A stretch of DNA of 64,000 nucleotides from Limnanthes douglasii subsp. nivea (taxonomy: Eukaryota > Streptophyta > Magnoliopsida > Brassicales > Limnanthaceae): assembly GCA_036936605.1 (NCBI GenBank), contig JAUPFV010000002.1, forward strand, positions 198,175,273-198,239,272, read 5' to 3'. Of the stretch, positions 10,915 through 21,530 are shown one piece after another (the first letter of the stretch is position 1; each line of letters starts with the position of its first letter). Below the pieces are notes generated by a model that did no database searches, was not told the DNA's origin, and was given only the letters and a program-made list of their open reading frames with translations. Made by a program: the position numbers and the translations under genes.

Positions 10915-11340
10915 GATCGATCCTAATATTATTGAAAGTGTAAAATCAGTAACTTGCCTAAAAAATAATATAATGATTAACCAAATTGTTAGAGAGAGAA
11001 AGTGTAAAGAATAGTATAGAGAGAGGTTGTCAAAAATTAAAGTCAAAAGTAATTATTGTATATCATCTCTCAAGAAAAAGTATACATATTTATAGGAGTG
11101 ATAAATTTCATGGAATAAACATGAATTATCTCATTGGATACTTTACCCCACTATTATAATAACTACAAATATGTTTATTATATATTTCACCTCAAAACCT
11201 CCAAGTTTTAATTTTGTGAAAATCTTCATTATACATTAAATATATAACACTTTTACCCTTTTGGAATAATATTTTAGATCAGACTAATTCCACCTTTATC
11301 ACTTGTAACCCCGATAGTCTATACCCGAAGATATATCAAG
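10915..11340 (-). repeat. Probable 5' LTR of Tat copy T3
   Basis: The sequence starts TGATCGATCC immediately outside the primer-binding-like region. It has no coding potential and contains GAGAGAGAAAGTG-type purine stretches. No partner LTR exists in the window, so the outer boundary is a guess. Confidence 0.35.
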
Positions 11341-11639
11341 TTTCTATTTAACTCAAGAACATGCCAACACACCACGATTCTTAAAATCGATCAAACATTT
11401 TGATCATGATACTATTGATCCCACCTACAGGAAACAACTTATTTTTCCCCAAATAAACAAATCCTTGCATTGGCTTGTAAGTATCAAACATTTGTTAAAT
11501 TGATACATGTGATACGTAGCGCTAGTATCGAGTAACTATTAGTTTTTTCCCACAATCCGAACTCATAGATCATACATCTCATATACTATATTATCATTAT
11601 AATTGTTCACACTTTCTACTACGCTTCAACATTTTCCTT
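11341..11639. other. Spacer between LTR-like sequence and Copia gag debris
   Basis: No feature recognised; possibly further decayed Copia sequence. Confidence 0.35.
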
Positions 11640-12180
11640 TTGATTTCCTTTATTACCTTTAAGTTTCAGAAAATCTTCTTTAATGACCATACTCACCGCA
11701 TTCATAATAGTTTGATTTATTAGTTCTTGAATTGGACCTCTAGTTCTTCTTCTTTAAAGAATTCTCCTTGTCGGTACATCTTCCCCTGGTCATAAGACCT
11801 CCCCCTTATGATGATTTTATGGTTGCAACTGTCTATACTCCTTTGATTTTAGCGCCATTTTGATATCCACTAGAGATAACTTATCCTTACTATACATTAT
11901 AGTATCCACAAAGTTCTCATAGGAAGTTGGCAACAATCTCAAGGCAAACAAAGGTTGATTCTCATCCTGAATGATTCTCCAAGTCCATAATAATTGATTT
12001 AAAATTATGAAGGTGTTCAGTTATGGACATACCTTTCTTCAATCTAAAATCTTACAAACGTTCCTTAATGTATAACCGGCTCATGACAGATTTCTCTGAG
12101 TAAAGCAACTTCTCCCATGAATATGAACAGTTTTCTCACCATTAATCAAACAAAGGATATTGTCCATTACACTAATTAGA
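11640..12180 (-). pseudogene. Ty1/Copia gag fragment (UBN2-type) with decayed zinc knuckle
   Basis: On the minus strand near 12030-12120 the frame reads SVMSRLYIKERL, then DFRLKKGMSITEHLHNF, typical of the helical core of plant Copia gag (UBN2 family). Further on, near 11690, YYECGEYGH followed by RR matches a CCHC zinc knuckle. The first Cys is replaced by Tyr and the last by Ser. Multiple stops and frameshifts separate the blocks. No protease or integrase is attached. The Copia RT debris at 14.2-14.8 kb lies upstream on the same strand and may belong to a different copy. Confidence 0.6.
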
Positions 12181-12929
12181 ATCAAACATAAATCCATTTC
12201 TTGAAGATCTCGCTTCTCATCTTCTATCATCTCTACTCGAACTTATTCAATATACCTTTCAGTAACAATAAATATTTCAACTTATTTGTCCACAACGCGA
12301 GGATCCCCCATCAAAATTTTCAATGTTTTTATTTTTTATGTAAACATCATCATAACCCCTACTTGAAAAACATAATTCCACAACCCAAAGTATTAAAAAT
12401 ACATAACCTTTTTCTATCATAGTGAATTTATTTTCTTTGGCGGCGCTCGTGGGCCTAGACATTTTTTGAACCACGTTAAAAACATTTGTTCTTTTCTTTC
12501 ATATTCTTTATTTTATTATGTGTATGAGCCATTTGTGATATTGTCTAGTGATTCACAACGAATAATATGTGAGCTTCAGGCCTATAAGGAAAAGACTATG
12601 GGTGAAATTCTCGGATCTCGAAGAGGCTGAACCAGGAGCTAGGCTTAATGTGAATGATCTACTCTATATATCACTAACATCACCAACTAAGGAGTTCTCG
12701 TGTCTCATCAAGCAAGTGTGACTTGATTGGAGTGTATCATGATGGTGGTATTTGAGTTGAGTGTCGCTAAAGAGCAAGACAATATGGTGATAGAAGTGAG
12801 AAGATAAATTTGCGGTAAACCTTTATAGATTAAGTGGAGAACCTTGTAGTAACTTAACTAGAGTGAGCGAATATAAGTCAATTAAGAGTAAGATAAAGTG
12901 GTACTTTGTTCGAGAGGATGATTTTTTAG
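12181..12929. other. Unassigned sequence, possibly decayed retroelement
   Basis: No recognisable protein or RNA was seen. The open frames around 12.2-12.47 kb on both strands show no family motif. Confidence 0.35.
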
Positions 12930-13095
12930 GGTGAAACCACATCCCACATCGGTTAGAGATGAGAATGATCAATGGTATAAAAGTAAGAATATATTTTAAC
13001 TAGTATGAGGCTTTTTGGAAATAGATCAAAAGCAAAGCCGTGTGGGTGTCCAAAGCAGACAATATTATACTAGTGTGGAGATCGTATTTATATTC
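12930..13095. repeat. Plant LTR-like interspersed repeat segment
   Basis: The stretch contains ATCCCACATCGGTTAGAGAT and CAAAGCAGACAATATTATAC with CTAGTGTGGAGATCG. These words recur in LTRs of many plant retrotransposons, in my recollection of plant repeats. Both boundaries are approximate. Confidence 0.4.
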
Positions 13096-13106
13096 CCAAC
13101 ATTTCT

Positions 13107-13620
13107 ATATAGGTTTTGAGTAATGATTTAAGCATGTTTTTATTTATTACACTATAGGTATGGTCAAGAACATCTTCATCATTATTCTTGGAAACCCAAG
13201 AATTTGATTTATAGGGTTATGGGTATTTCAACAAATAATTAATCTAAGCACAAAAGTTATATGGTCATATGAATTGGTTTTGGGTAATCAATTTTATTAC
13301 TCGAAGAATATGAACTCTTGGATAAAGAAATAATTATTCTTACTTTTATACAAAAGCGGAATATGCAGTACTCATATTCCTAATGTTTATGTATAGGTTT
13401 TGAATAATAATTTAAGCATGTTCTTCTTTATTCCACCATACGTATGGTCAAAATCATTTTCATCATTATTTTTGGAAACCTAAAACTTTGATTTATAGGG
13501 GTTATATGTATTTTAACAAATAATTCATCTAAGAACAAAGGTTATATGGTCATATGAATTGGTTTCGCGTAGTCAATTATGTTACTCGAATAATATAAAA
13601 TCTTGGATAAAGAAAGAGGG
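13107..13620. repeat. Direct tandem duplication, period about 284 bp
   Basis: Two adjacent diverged units begin with ATAGGTTTTGA (13109 and 13393) and end with CTTGGATAAAGAAA (13317 and 13602). Shared words between them include GGTTATATGGTCATATGAAT-type blocks and TTTGATTTATAGGG. The offset is 284-285 bp. No coding frame. Confidence 0.8.
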
Positions 13621-13854
13621 TAATAGTTGAATGAATAATAATATAAAATAGAGTCAAAATGAGAATAAGAAACACCAAATTCCATACTAGAACTTGTGTT
13701 AAATGAAAGTAAAGAGCACTAACACCGTACTAATATTTGCTTTCAATCCTAAAACTTTAACGAAAAACTTAATCTAAGATACCGAAAAAAAAGGTTGAAG
13801 CATTTTTCCTGAAGACAGAAAGAACGAAATATGAGATTAAAAAGAAAATGATGG

Positions 13855-14012
13855 GATACATAATGGTAAATTGTAAGTATTTAAATAATAAATGGTAAAT
13901 ATTAAATAATAAATATTTAAACAATAGATGGTAAAATATATATTATAAATTATAAATAGTAAAATAGGTTAGATAAATAGATAGTTAAATGGTAAATAAT
14001 AAATATTTTAAT
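13855..14012. repeat. Low-complexity AT repeat based on AATAATAAATGGTAAAT
   Basis: Irregular tandem copies of ATAAATGGTAAAT and TAAATAATAAATATTTAA. No gene. Confidence 0.75.
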
Positions 14013-14220
14013 AATTATAGCGTCCACACGGCGTCGGACATGGTGAGTCGAAGGGTATTCTGAGGTAGAATACTTGGAGAACATCGCAAATGTCTATATT
14101 TGCAACATTTTGGAAACATGGGGACTGGTTTGTTACACAAGTGAACGCGAGTGACCATTGTGAGACAAATGACATACATGAAGGACTAGTCATGTTTTTT
14201 AGCTCGTAAAGTTGCATTAA

Positions 14221-14760
14221 CTATTGTTGAAGATTTCTAATCGAACTAAAATAAGTATCAATAATGATAATATCATCCACATAAACCAAAAAATGACTCA
14301 ATCCGATGTAGATGTGTAAAAAATAAATAAGAATCATAAGAAATTTGTGTAAAACTGAATGGAAGAAATGTACAACGAAACTTCTCAAACCTAGCCAATG
14401 ATGTTTGTTTGAGCCCATACAAAGAATTTCTTAGCTTACAAATAACATGAAGAGAAAAAATAGTCATACTAGAAGAAAACTTCATGTAAATCTATTCCTA
14501 AAAATCACCAACTATACTTCACATCCTTTTTGATTCCGTTGTCACGATTGCAAAACTATAATGAAAAAAAATAATTTGAATCGTTGTCTTTTTCACAATG
14601 GGAGCAAATTTCTCCAAATAATAAATCCTATTACCTAGAGCTACGATTTGAGCTTTGTACCGGTCTAAAGAGCCATTAGAATGATTTCTTTTTAGAGAAA
14701 ACCCACTTAGTGACACTTTGTTTAACTATACGAGAACAATGAGCAAAATAATTTTTTCAC
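14221..14760 (-). pseudogene. Ty1/Copia reverse transcriptase fragment
   Basis: The minus strand carries GSLDRYKAQIVALGNRIYYL and FAPIVKKTTIQIIF (14519-14716), the start of Copia RT. CKLRNSLYGLKQTSLARFEK (14273-14485) follows, and then LVYVDDIIII (14221-14418), the catalytic YVDD. The blocks are in family order but in different frames, so at least two frameshifts occurred. Integrase and RNase H are not attached. A third Copia piece (RNase H, plus strand) is at 21.2 kb and a fourth (RT, minus) at 48.4 kb. Confidence 0.8.
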
Positions 14761-15239
14761 TTCACATGCAATTGAAAGTGAAATTATCCACCAAAATATT
14801 TTTTCCCCATAAATTTAATATAAAACGAGTCAAGTATATTTAATGCAAGGATATTCCCCAAAAAAAAATCTAAAAAAGAAATCTTTAAATTCTGCAAAAA
14901 AAATCTCACCATCGAATATTTAAAAAAATATGAAATTAAAATTCCTAAATATTCTGAAAAAAATTCGCCGTGAGAAATTTTTTTTATCAACCCAATACCT
15001 CCAAGACATAAAAAAAAATCCCAAAAAATAAAATTGCTCCTGATATCGTGTAAAAGTGTACATTATATGTGAAAGTTATGACTTATTTCTGGTTCTCCTA
15101 ATAGGGACATGAAAATTATTATAAAGTGGACATGAAACACCATGGTAGAAATTCCTATAGGTTCTTACGATCCCACTAATCACCATCAAACCATGCAAGC
15201 TCTTGCTGACCCTTATGCAAGTGAAATATACCTTGGAAT
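14761..15239. other. AT-rich spacer before the EXO70 fragment
   Basis: Mostly A/T runs with no recognised repeat. On the plus strand a 45-codon open stretch from the ATG near 15140 (beginning MVEIPIGSYDPTNHHQTMQA) has protein-like composition, but I cannot assign it. Confidence 0.35.
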
Positions 15240-15990
15240 AGTACAGCATGAAATACAAATTACACCAATCAAATGATGTACAGTTCCGCCCGTAACAGCA
15301 GTCATTGTGGCATCTTTTCAACCGCTACTTCAAAATCAACAAAAGTCTCTTGGGCTATGAGACCTAGCCGCTTTGTTAAACTCCCAGCAAATTTTTTTCA
15401 TTTTGATGCAAGTTCTGCTTCCAAAAGTACCTCTATCTGCAATTACCAGAGTTAAAGAAAAGAAAGGAGAAAGAGAACATATATGTCAGTCAGAAATAAT
15501 AGAATCCAAGCTGCATATGTTGTTGTATATTTTTTTACCTTTGCATAGTTGGATATCCATGCCAACACAAGAACATCGGCATCTCCGAACTCTTGTGGTG
15601 TTTGAGTGCTCTATATACAAGTACAACTAGGGTCAAATCAGTGCACTCTCTAAGAATGAGGTGCCTAGTTGTTAGCTTCCTTAAGAAGCACTTCTATATA
15701 TTGAAGCCAACAACATAGATACCAAGCACGTACTTCATGTACTAGCGTAAAATATAACTCGCTCTATCAGTTTAATTGCTATTAGACATATTCAAGATAT
15801 TTAAGTGCGTAAATAACCCTTGCCACTAGTGAGAACAACATACCTCTGGCTGAAGCTCTCTCATTATCTCATACATGTCCAATAGAAACAATTGTTTTCC
15901 GGGTGATCTCTTGCTTTTGGCTATAGCCTCTGCGAAACTCAGGAGCACAGAAACACTGTTTGCGGTGATTTCAGCAAAAGATTGATCTCG
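15240..15990 (-). pseudogene. EXO70A-type exocyst subunit gene fragment
   Basis: EXO70 tethers secretory vesicles to the plasma membrane in the exocyst complex. Two minus-strand exons are visible. The first (15844-15990) encodes RDQSFAEITANSVSVLLSFA, then KRSPGK and LLDMYEIMRELQPE, and ends at a GTATGT donor. After a 407-bp intron with a GCAG acceptor, the second exon (from 15436 down) encodes IEVLLEAELASK, a stop, then LTKRLGLIAQETFVDFEVAV. The frame then shifts by one base to DATMTAVTGGTVHHLI. Plant EXO70A proteins have this order in their middle region, and EXO70A genes carry introns. The kept introns show DNA-level copying rather than retrotransposition. The remaining exons are absent. 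Confidence 0.75.
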
Positions 15991-16216
15991 TACCAAAATA
16001 ATGGAGACATATCTACATTGAAATTTTTGACCAAAATAACAATATGTTTTGGTGGAGTAAATTGTTCAAGATTTTTGCGACTGCAGTGTAAGGCTAGGCT
16101 ACTGAACAATGATGCCACTATCTCGGATTTAAGTCTATTTTCTTATTCTTTTATGACACAATGTTTTGAAAGCAATAGACTATTTATATTTTGAACCAAA
16201 GAAAAGTCAGGTTTGG

Positions 16217-16512
16217 TTAAGGAACTTCATTGACCTTTGGGTCTGCGGTCTTCAATTTCTTATCATTGAGATAATGGTGATAGACATACAAAGGAAACCC
16301 CTATATAGCTAAAGCCATTGGTATACCCTTTATTCCATCGATTGAATCACCCAGAGAAATCACTGCTACAAGGAGAACAATAGGCAAACCCATTGCAGTT
16401 ATGGCCTGAGAGAAAAATGAAGAAACCTCGAATCTCAATCCTAAGCGCCAGTAGAATAGACCTGCCAAACTATAGCTATCCCAACTACAGTCATGATATA
16501 AGACACCTCCTT
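16217..16512 (-). pseudogene. Purine permease (PUP) C-terminal fragment
   Basis: PUPs are ten-helix plasma-membrane transporters for purines and cytokinins. The minus strand encodes VSYIMTVVGIAIVWQVYSTG, then in another frame LRFEVSSFFSQAITAMGLPI, VAVISLGDSIDGIKGIPMAL and YVYHHYLNDKK, ending with a TAA at 16217-16219. Family members read SSLFSNVISTLGLP and AIWGF...YQHYL here. In this copy the Trp codon of AIWGF is TAG, and a frameshift lies near 16440. Only the last two or three helices are present, and no start or upstream exon was found. Confidence 0.7.
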
Positions 16513-16835
16513 TATATCAAAAACTAAAATAAACGGTTCATGTATAATTCTGGTTTGTCTAAAATCAGTCGCGTGGTTAGGTTTGAATATATATGGAGAG
16601 ATACTCTTTGATACACCATGAACAAATATACCTTCTTTTACTTCAACATATTTGCATTCTATAAACGAGTTTTACTTTTATTTATAGAGCGAGAGAACTA
16701 ATCTCACCACATTGCGTAACAAAGTAGCTTACAATAACCGAAATACAAGAGTTTCCAAGAAAAGTACCAAGCGATTCGTTTACATGTATATCTACTATAT
16801 CTGTAGAAATCAATTACACATATCTGTTGCTTTTG

Positions 16836-17721
16836 TTATCCTAAGGTCAGTGCCTGCCATGGAAAGTAAACGGTCTCCCATCGAGTTTGTGTTGCTCTGA
16901 CCAAAATAGAATCCGGATTGAGTTGGGTCGACCAAACAGGATGCCAAAGGAGCATCTCAGCACTCCTCCTCTCTTCCGGATTTGGTGACAAACATTTATC
17001 AACAAAACTTCTGGCCAGATTTGACAGATCAGCGCTTATTGGTGGTAGTTGAAACCCTCGACGAAGCTCATCTCCGATATCCTCACCTTTTTTGTACGGC
17101 CAATGTAGGTCTCCCGTTAGCATCTGGACGAGGATACATCCTAACGACCAAATATCAAGTGACGAATCGATCACTCCGTCAACAAAAGATTCGGGTGACA
17201 TGTAGAGCGGAGTACCTCGGAATCTATTTTTACACGTTATAGGGTCTGTGACTTCATGAGGCTCTTTAGCGAGTCCAAAATCAGCTATTTTTATTTCCTT
17301 TGAGGTTATACCAGTGTTGGGATCCACATAAGGAAAAACAAGAATATTTGCTTGAATACATGCAAGACCTTCGAGTATCATCCGAGTAAATCGGAAAACT
17401 TCGTGATCAGGTACTTTAGAAAACTTCGTGATCAGGTACTTTACCTCCGCATCTCACCATTATATCTCGGAGCATCCCGCCAGCAGTTTATTCTAACTTG
17501 ATACCATAGAAATCTTTAAAATTCAAACTTCCATAGCAGGGTACGATCCTTGGACTATCTGACAACTCTTTTAACACACGAAGCTCTTTAACCAGCGAAC
17601 CAGAAAACACCAGCGGAGCTGATTTTACTGCGTACAATGAATAGGGAAGTTTCCTCGTCCTCATAAGAGAGACCACGCCGAAAAAACCGCTTCCAAGACA
17701 TTCAGCAACTTGAAGATCCAT
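16836..17721 (-). pseudogene. MAPKKK (MEKK-like, MAPKKK17-21 type) kinase pseudogene
   Basis: A Ser/Thr kinase gene starts at the ATG complementing 17719-17721. The N-lobe has the Gly loop GSGFFGVVSL and the ATP-binding Lys in YAVKSAP. The C-lobe has KIADFGLAKEP (DFG), GTPLYMSPESFVDG (APE-like) and DIWSLGCILVQMLTG. Three defects are seen. A TAA replaces the expected codon after IKLE. A 25-bp tandem duplication (17394-17443) shifts the frame. The frame runs GLACI directly into ANILVFPYVDP, so the HxD catalytic loop normally between them is missing, apparently by an in-frame deletion. Plant MAPKKKs of this single-domain group act in stress and ABA signalling, but this copy cannot be an active kinase. 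Confidence 0.85.
17394..17443. repeat. 25-bp tandem duplication inside the MAPKKK pseudogene
   Basis: Two identical adjacent copies begin GAAAACTTCGTGATCAGGTA (17394 and 17419). The length of 25 is not a multiple of three, so it breaks the kinase frame. Confidence 0.95.
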
Positions 17722-17829
17722 ATCTTTTTCTCTAAAATAGAAAAACGTGTAAGGAAAATTGAGAAGGCTAGTTTATCTTATTCCCAAATCCTAATATATA
17801 ATATAATGAAGTAGTTCTCCCAATCCTTT

Positions 17830-18250
17830 TTCGATCCGGAGAAACAAAGAGTTTCCTATTCTCTTTTATAATTTATATACTCTCTTTTTTATTTTTTTTA
17901 TTATTTCGAAAAATAAAAATATATTAAGAAATTTTTTATTCCGGATGAAATATAGTTTCCTATTATTCTCTTTCTCTTTCATAATTTACAAAACCTATTG
18001 TTTGTTTTTTCTTCTTTTGTTAAGGATAGACTATTTTTTTCTTTTCAATTACAGAAACCTATTGTTTGTTTTTTCTAATTATTTTAATTATTTCAAAAAA
18101 ATAGAAATATATTAAAATTCTTTTTTTTATTCCGGATAAAATATGGTTTCCTATTCTTTTTCTCTTTTATAATTTCCTATTTACACTATAGAAGTGATTC
18201 TTCTTCTCTTGCTAAGGAGAGACTATCTTTTCCTTTCCAATTTTTAATTA
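17830..18250. repeat. Imperfect tandem repeats, offset about 185-190 bp
   Basis: Blocks such as AAATATATTAA...TTTTTTATTCCGGAT...GTTTCCTATT (about 17910-17970 and 18090-18165) and GTTAAGGATAGACTATTTTT / GCTAAGGAGAGACTATCTTT (18017 and 18210) recur. They lie just upstream of the MAPKKK start, in its former promoter region. Confidence 0.65.
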
Positions 18251-18660
18251 TTTGAAAATATAGATTATGTTTAATTTTTTTTAATCTAGATATAATTAAA
18301 ATTACATTTTATTCTTTATATATTATCGATTGGGCATATGTGTATATATAACATGTTCTAGAGCCATCCAATTTGTATAATACGATCAGTATATGTGCTA
18401 AAAAATCTAAAATAATATACAATATAAATTTTTATATTAATATTGAATTGTTAATAGTGTATTGGATAAATATACGGAATTGACTAGAGAAAAAAGAAGA
18501 CAAAAACTGATTCGCATAGCAGTACGACATTTAAAATTTTAAAACTTTTCTTATTGTTTAGATAAGTAGTACTTAAGGTAGAGGAATATATAAGAAGTGA
18601 GGTATGGTCTAAACAAGTTCTTACCATGTTGATAACCTGTATATAATTGAAAAGGTTAGA
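18251..18660. other. AT-rich spacer
   Basis: Nothing recognised; joins the tandem repeat to the L1 remnant. Confidence 0.4.
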
Positions 18661-19250
18661 TCATTTGGAGTTGATCATCACACGATCTAATCTTTTCCAT
18701 TTTAAATTGTTGTTCCAGGTGAATTTGGAATTTACAACCCCAGCATCTTCCAGTTCGCAATCACTAATGGTATTCACAAAGTCTTTAATACTATTTTGGG
18801 AAAGAGAAGTATAACGAATCTGTTCATCTACAGAAGCCACCACATTGAAATCTCCAATGGTAAGCCAAGCCTTATTTTCAGCAGAAAATTTCATAAGCTC
18901 AGCCCACAAATCACACCTAAGAAGCCTGTTACACTTAGCATAAACCACCGTTAATAGGAAATTACTATTAATCCGAGGATAACAAACCTCCGAATGGATG
19001 CATTGATCATGATTAGCCAGAATATTAATACTAATATCCATAGCCCAGAAAATCCAAATTTTGTTTGAATAATTAGCAGCAAAATTAGGAAACCCCAATC
19101 TAACAGCCACATCACATTCCAAATCAACTTTTGCCATAAGCTCTTTAATAGCCATAATCTTAATTTTCTCTTTAAAATGATCTATTTCAATCTACCAATA
19201 GTAGAGTTGTTATTAACACCACGAACATTACAACACAAGACTTTAATCAT
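18661..19250 (-). pseudogene. L1 ORF2 endonuclease domain, copy A
   Basis: ORF2 of L1 elements starts with an APE-like endonuclease that nicks target DNA. The putative start ATG complements 19248-19250 and gives MIKVLCCNVRGVNNNSTIGR, matching the NxRG strand of the fold. A stop and frameshift follow. The main frame then reads RLGFPNFAANYSNKIWIFWA, TIGDFNVVASVDEQ (the GDFN catalytic Asp block) and FTWNNNLKWKRLDRVMINSK (domain end). The frame ends at 18661, where homology stops; no RT block follows. The ORF2 ATG overlaps the ORF1 stop by a few bases. Confidence 0.8.
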
Positions 19251-19757
19251 GATCAAGCCTTGTCCACACTAACAACATCGGGCACTCATATTTCACGTTG
19301 AAGTTAGGTTTCCAGCGAAGAACTCTCATTGTAGAAGTGCCTATCCGCCAAACGTTTCTGGACCAGACTTTACAAACATCTTCCTTCATATCAAACTCTA
19401 TAATAAGATGTCTAGAGTCCCACTTAAACACACTATAATTACCTATAAACTTAAAAGAAGTCAGAAACTGATCGATAATTGTCTTCTTAGGCAAACCCGT
19501 GGAGAATTTGTCGATGATCGTGATTTTTACGACTGAGTCAAGAACTCATAGACCTTGCTGGTGTGCTGAATGGATATATGACCCCCTTGATAATTTATCT
19601 TTTCAGGAATCAACTTAACACTACAATCTTCATTTATATCTTTTACAATATCAGCATAAGTGTTCCTGACATTCCCAGACTTAATTTGTACTCAGTTTCT
19701 TGAACTAAGAACCAGGAATTCGTCTTCCTCGAAACTTTCGCTGTTATAGATCTCCAT
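19243..19757 (-). pseudogene. L1 ORF1 (DUF4283-type) protein, copy A
   Basis: The ATG complementing 19755-19757 opens MEIYNSESFEEDEFLVLSSR, then after a stop comes NTYADIVKDINED. After a frameshift near 19510 the last segment (19243-19494) has FKWDSRHLIIEFDMKEDVCK and VWRIGTSTMRVLRWKPNFN. The last block is characteristic of the DUF4283 domain of plant L1 ORF1 proteins, thought to bind RNA. No CCHC knuckle follows, so this ORF1 is short or deleted at its C-terminus. Confidence 0.7.
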
Positions 19758-20284
19758 GATAGAGATAAAGAGACAACCAATAAGAGATTAGGTTGAAAAA
19801 GAAGAATCAGCCAGATAAGTAACAGCTATAGATGAAAGATATAAGATTTAAAGCTTGAAAAACCAGGACCTTCTTGAAGAAGAAGAAGAAGCCATTCTTC
19901 TTTTTCAACAAAATTTGCGTGCTAGAGTTGAGGTAGTTTGTGAAGCAGTGTTAATAAGAGACTAGGGCATATGAGTCCAACCGACGTGTATGATTGGATA
20001 TATGAAATTGTCCCGTAGTTAATGAGATCACATATTCACATGGGTTATGTTCAGTCTCAGTCTCTACTTGGGTTAGCTCTTCAAAACCAGGGGCTAGAAA
20101 TTGGTATATCATCAACAACAATACTCATGTTTTTATATTCAACTTTCTATACATGACCCATCCACATAGTAGTACTAAATAAACAATACTAAATAAAGTC
20201 ATAATCAGCTTCATATGGTTTTTATTTTTGAAGTTAAAAACTACCTAACAATAAAATCACTTCGTATAAATGTAAAGATAATGT
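19758..20284. other. L1 5' flank and unassigned spacer
   Basis: Contains an AAGAAGAAGAAGAAG stretch near 19878. No gene or repeat family was recognised. Confidence 0.4.
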
Positions 20285-21215
20285 TATTGAGAGCATGATG
20301 TCCGCGGTGTACCGATTCCTGGACTCGGGCCTTGTCTACCTGCACGCCCCATGCCAAAGAAGGTACTAAATGGTTTGGTTGTGTTTCATGGTGGTAACAA
20401 TAAGGTAGAAAAGCCAGAGAGTGGTATCGTGATTGAAAATGGTCCGCGTGAGAGCAAAAGCAAATTGTCCAATAATATGTTAAAGGTTTTGCAAGGGTCT
20501 TCTAAAGGTGGTATTAGTACGGCAACATGCTATGATGGTCAAGTTGAAGCGGGTTTATCTGAGTCGAATGCGGTATTGGTTCGTAAGCAGCTAACAGAAA
20601 TGGCTGTTCAAATCAAGTGGAGAAAATTGAAGCTTGTTTATGGGATTGATATAAGGCTTAGTCGGATGCCTGGTTAACTATAACTTTAAGGTTCTGAGAG
20701 GGATTGTGAGTACTAAATTTTCAGTGCTAAAGTCAGTTTTGATCAAGTATAAAGATAACAATTGAGATTTGGTGACAATAACGTGTACAGATGAGCTCAG
20801 ATTGGCAGAGTTGTCTGGGGACAGTAAACTTGAATCAAATGTAGCTGATTCGGTTGCAATATTGAGGTTGCATATCATTGAGGTTGATCCAGAACAAGAA
20901 CCTCCCTTGGTGGAGGAAGAAGAGGAGAAGCGTCTTGAGATTCAGGAAATTAAAGTGGATCATTTTCCCTCGGTGTTCTATTTCAGAATCTGAGATTATA
21001 TATTTTGATAAACTGGACAAAAAGGTTACAAAAGAATCAGAAGAACCATAGAGTAAGGAAATTAAAATCGATGATTGGTTGTTCGATTTTGTAAAAATAT
21101 TTTGTACCCATGTGGGTGTTGACCCAGATGCTCATGTTGACTTGCATGAGCTAGAAATGGAGTTATGTTCAAGAGCACTCAAAAACGATTACCGATGAAG
21201 AAGCTCAAAGTTTGT
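20285..21215 (+). pseudogene. PHOX/CLMP1-like PB1-TPR protein gene fragment
   Basis: CLMP1/PHOX proteins have N-terminal TPRs followed by a PB1 domain. The plus strand encodes GLGPCLPARPMPKKVLNGLV, then after a low-complexity linker QLTEMAVQIKWRKLKLVYGI and DIRLSRMP (PB1 start). In another frame follow NFKVLRGIVSTKF, VLIKYKDNN, LVTITCTDELRLAE (PB1 end, 20769 on), LRLHIIEVDPEQEPP and an acidic stretch. Then IDDWLFDFVKIF, GVDPDAHVDLHELEMELCS and a broken EEAQSLFDK end it. Several stops and at least two frameshifts are visible. The TPR repeats are missing, so this is an internal slice of about 300 codons without a visible intron. Confidence 0.75.
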
Positions 21216-21224
21216 TTGACAAAA

Positions 21225-21375
21225 CTATTGCAGATATTTTTTATGTCGGTTTGTTGATATTGATTGGACCAGCAATGAGAATGATAGATGGTCCACTACA
21301 GGCTATTGTTTCGATAAAGGTTCAACAAATTTCTCGTGGTCTAGCTGATCGAAGAATGCACTTAGGAGGAGTGTC
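21225..21375 (+). pseudogene. Ty1/Copia RNase H fragment
   Basis: Right after the PHOX-like sequence the plus strand reads FVDIDWTSNENDRWSTTGYC, the start of the Copia RNase H domain (FVDSDWA...DRKSTSGYC in the family), then GSTNFSRG. Only about 45 residues remain. It joins the host-derived pseudogene without a visible boundary sequence. Confidence 0.7.
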
Positions 21376-21426
21376 ACAAATTATTGTATTCTTTACTCCT
21401 ATAATTTCAGTTACAAAGAAGCAGAC

Positions 21427-21530
21427 AGTTCCCACAAAGTTCCCACATAATTCCCAAAGAAGCACAAAGTTCCCAAAAAGTTCCCACAAATGTCCCCAAA
21501 GTTCCCACAAAGTTCCCACAATACTTCCCA
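21427..21530. repeat. Minisatellite of GTTCCCACAAA-type units
   Basis: About ten irregular copies of AAGTTCCCAC(A) with shortened or mutated units. The open frames across it are repeat artefacts. Confidence 0.85.

Larger units (their letters stand above)
18661..19757 (-). mobile_element. L1-type LINE remnant (copy A), 5' part only
   Basis: ORF1 and the start of ORF2 of a plant L1 element lie head to tail on the minus strand. The RT and 3' end are absent. The reading frames are damaged but still close to each other's native spacing. Confidence 0.8.

Noticed and set aside
15140..15275. Plus-strand 45-codon frame (MVEIPIGSYDPTNHHQTMQA...) as a small gene
   Set aside because: Protein-like composition but no family recognised and no promoter or conservation evidence; noted only inside the spacer entry.
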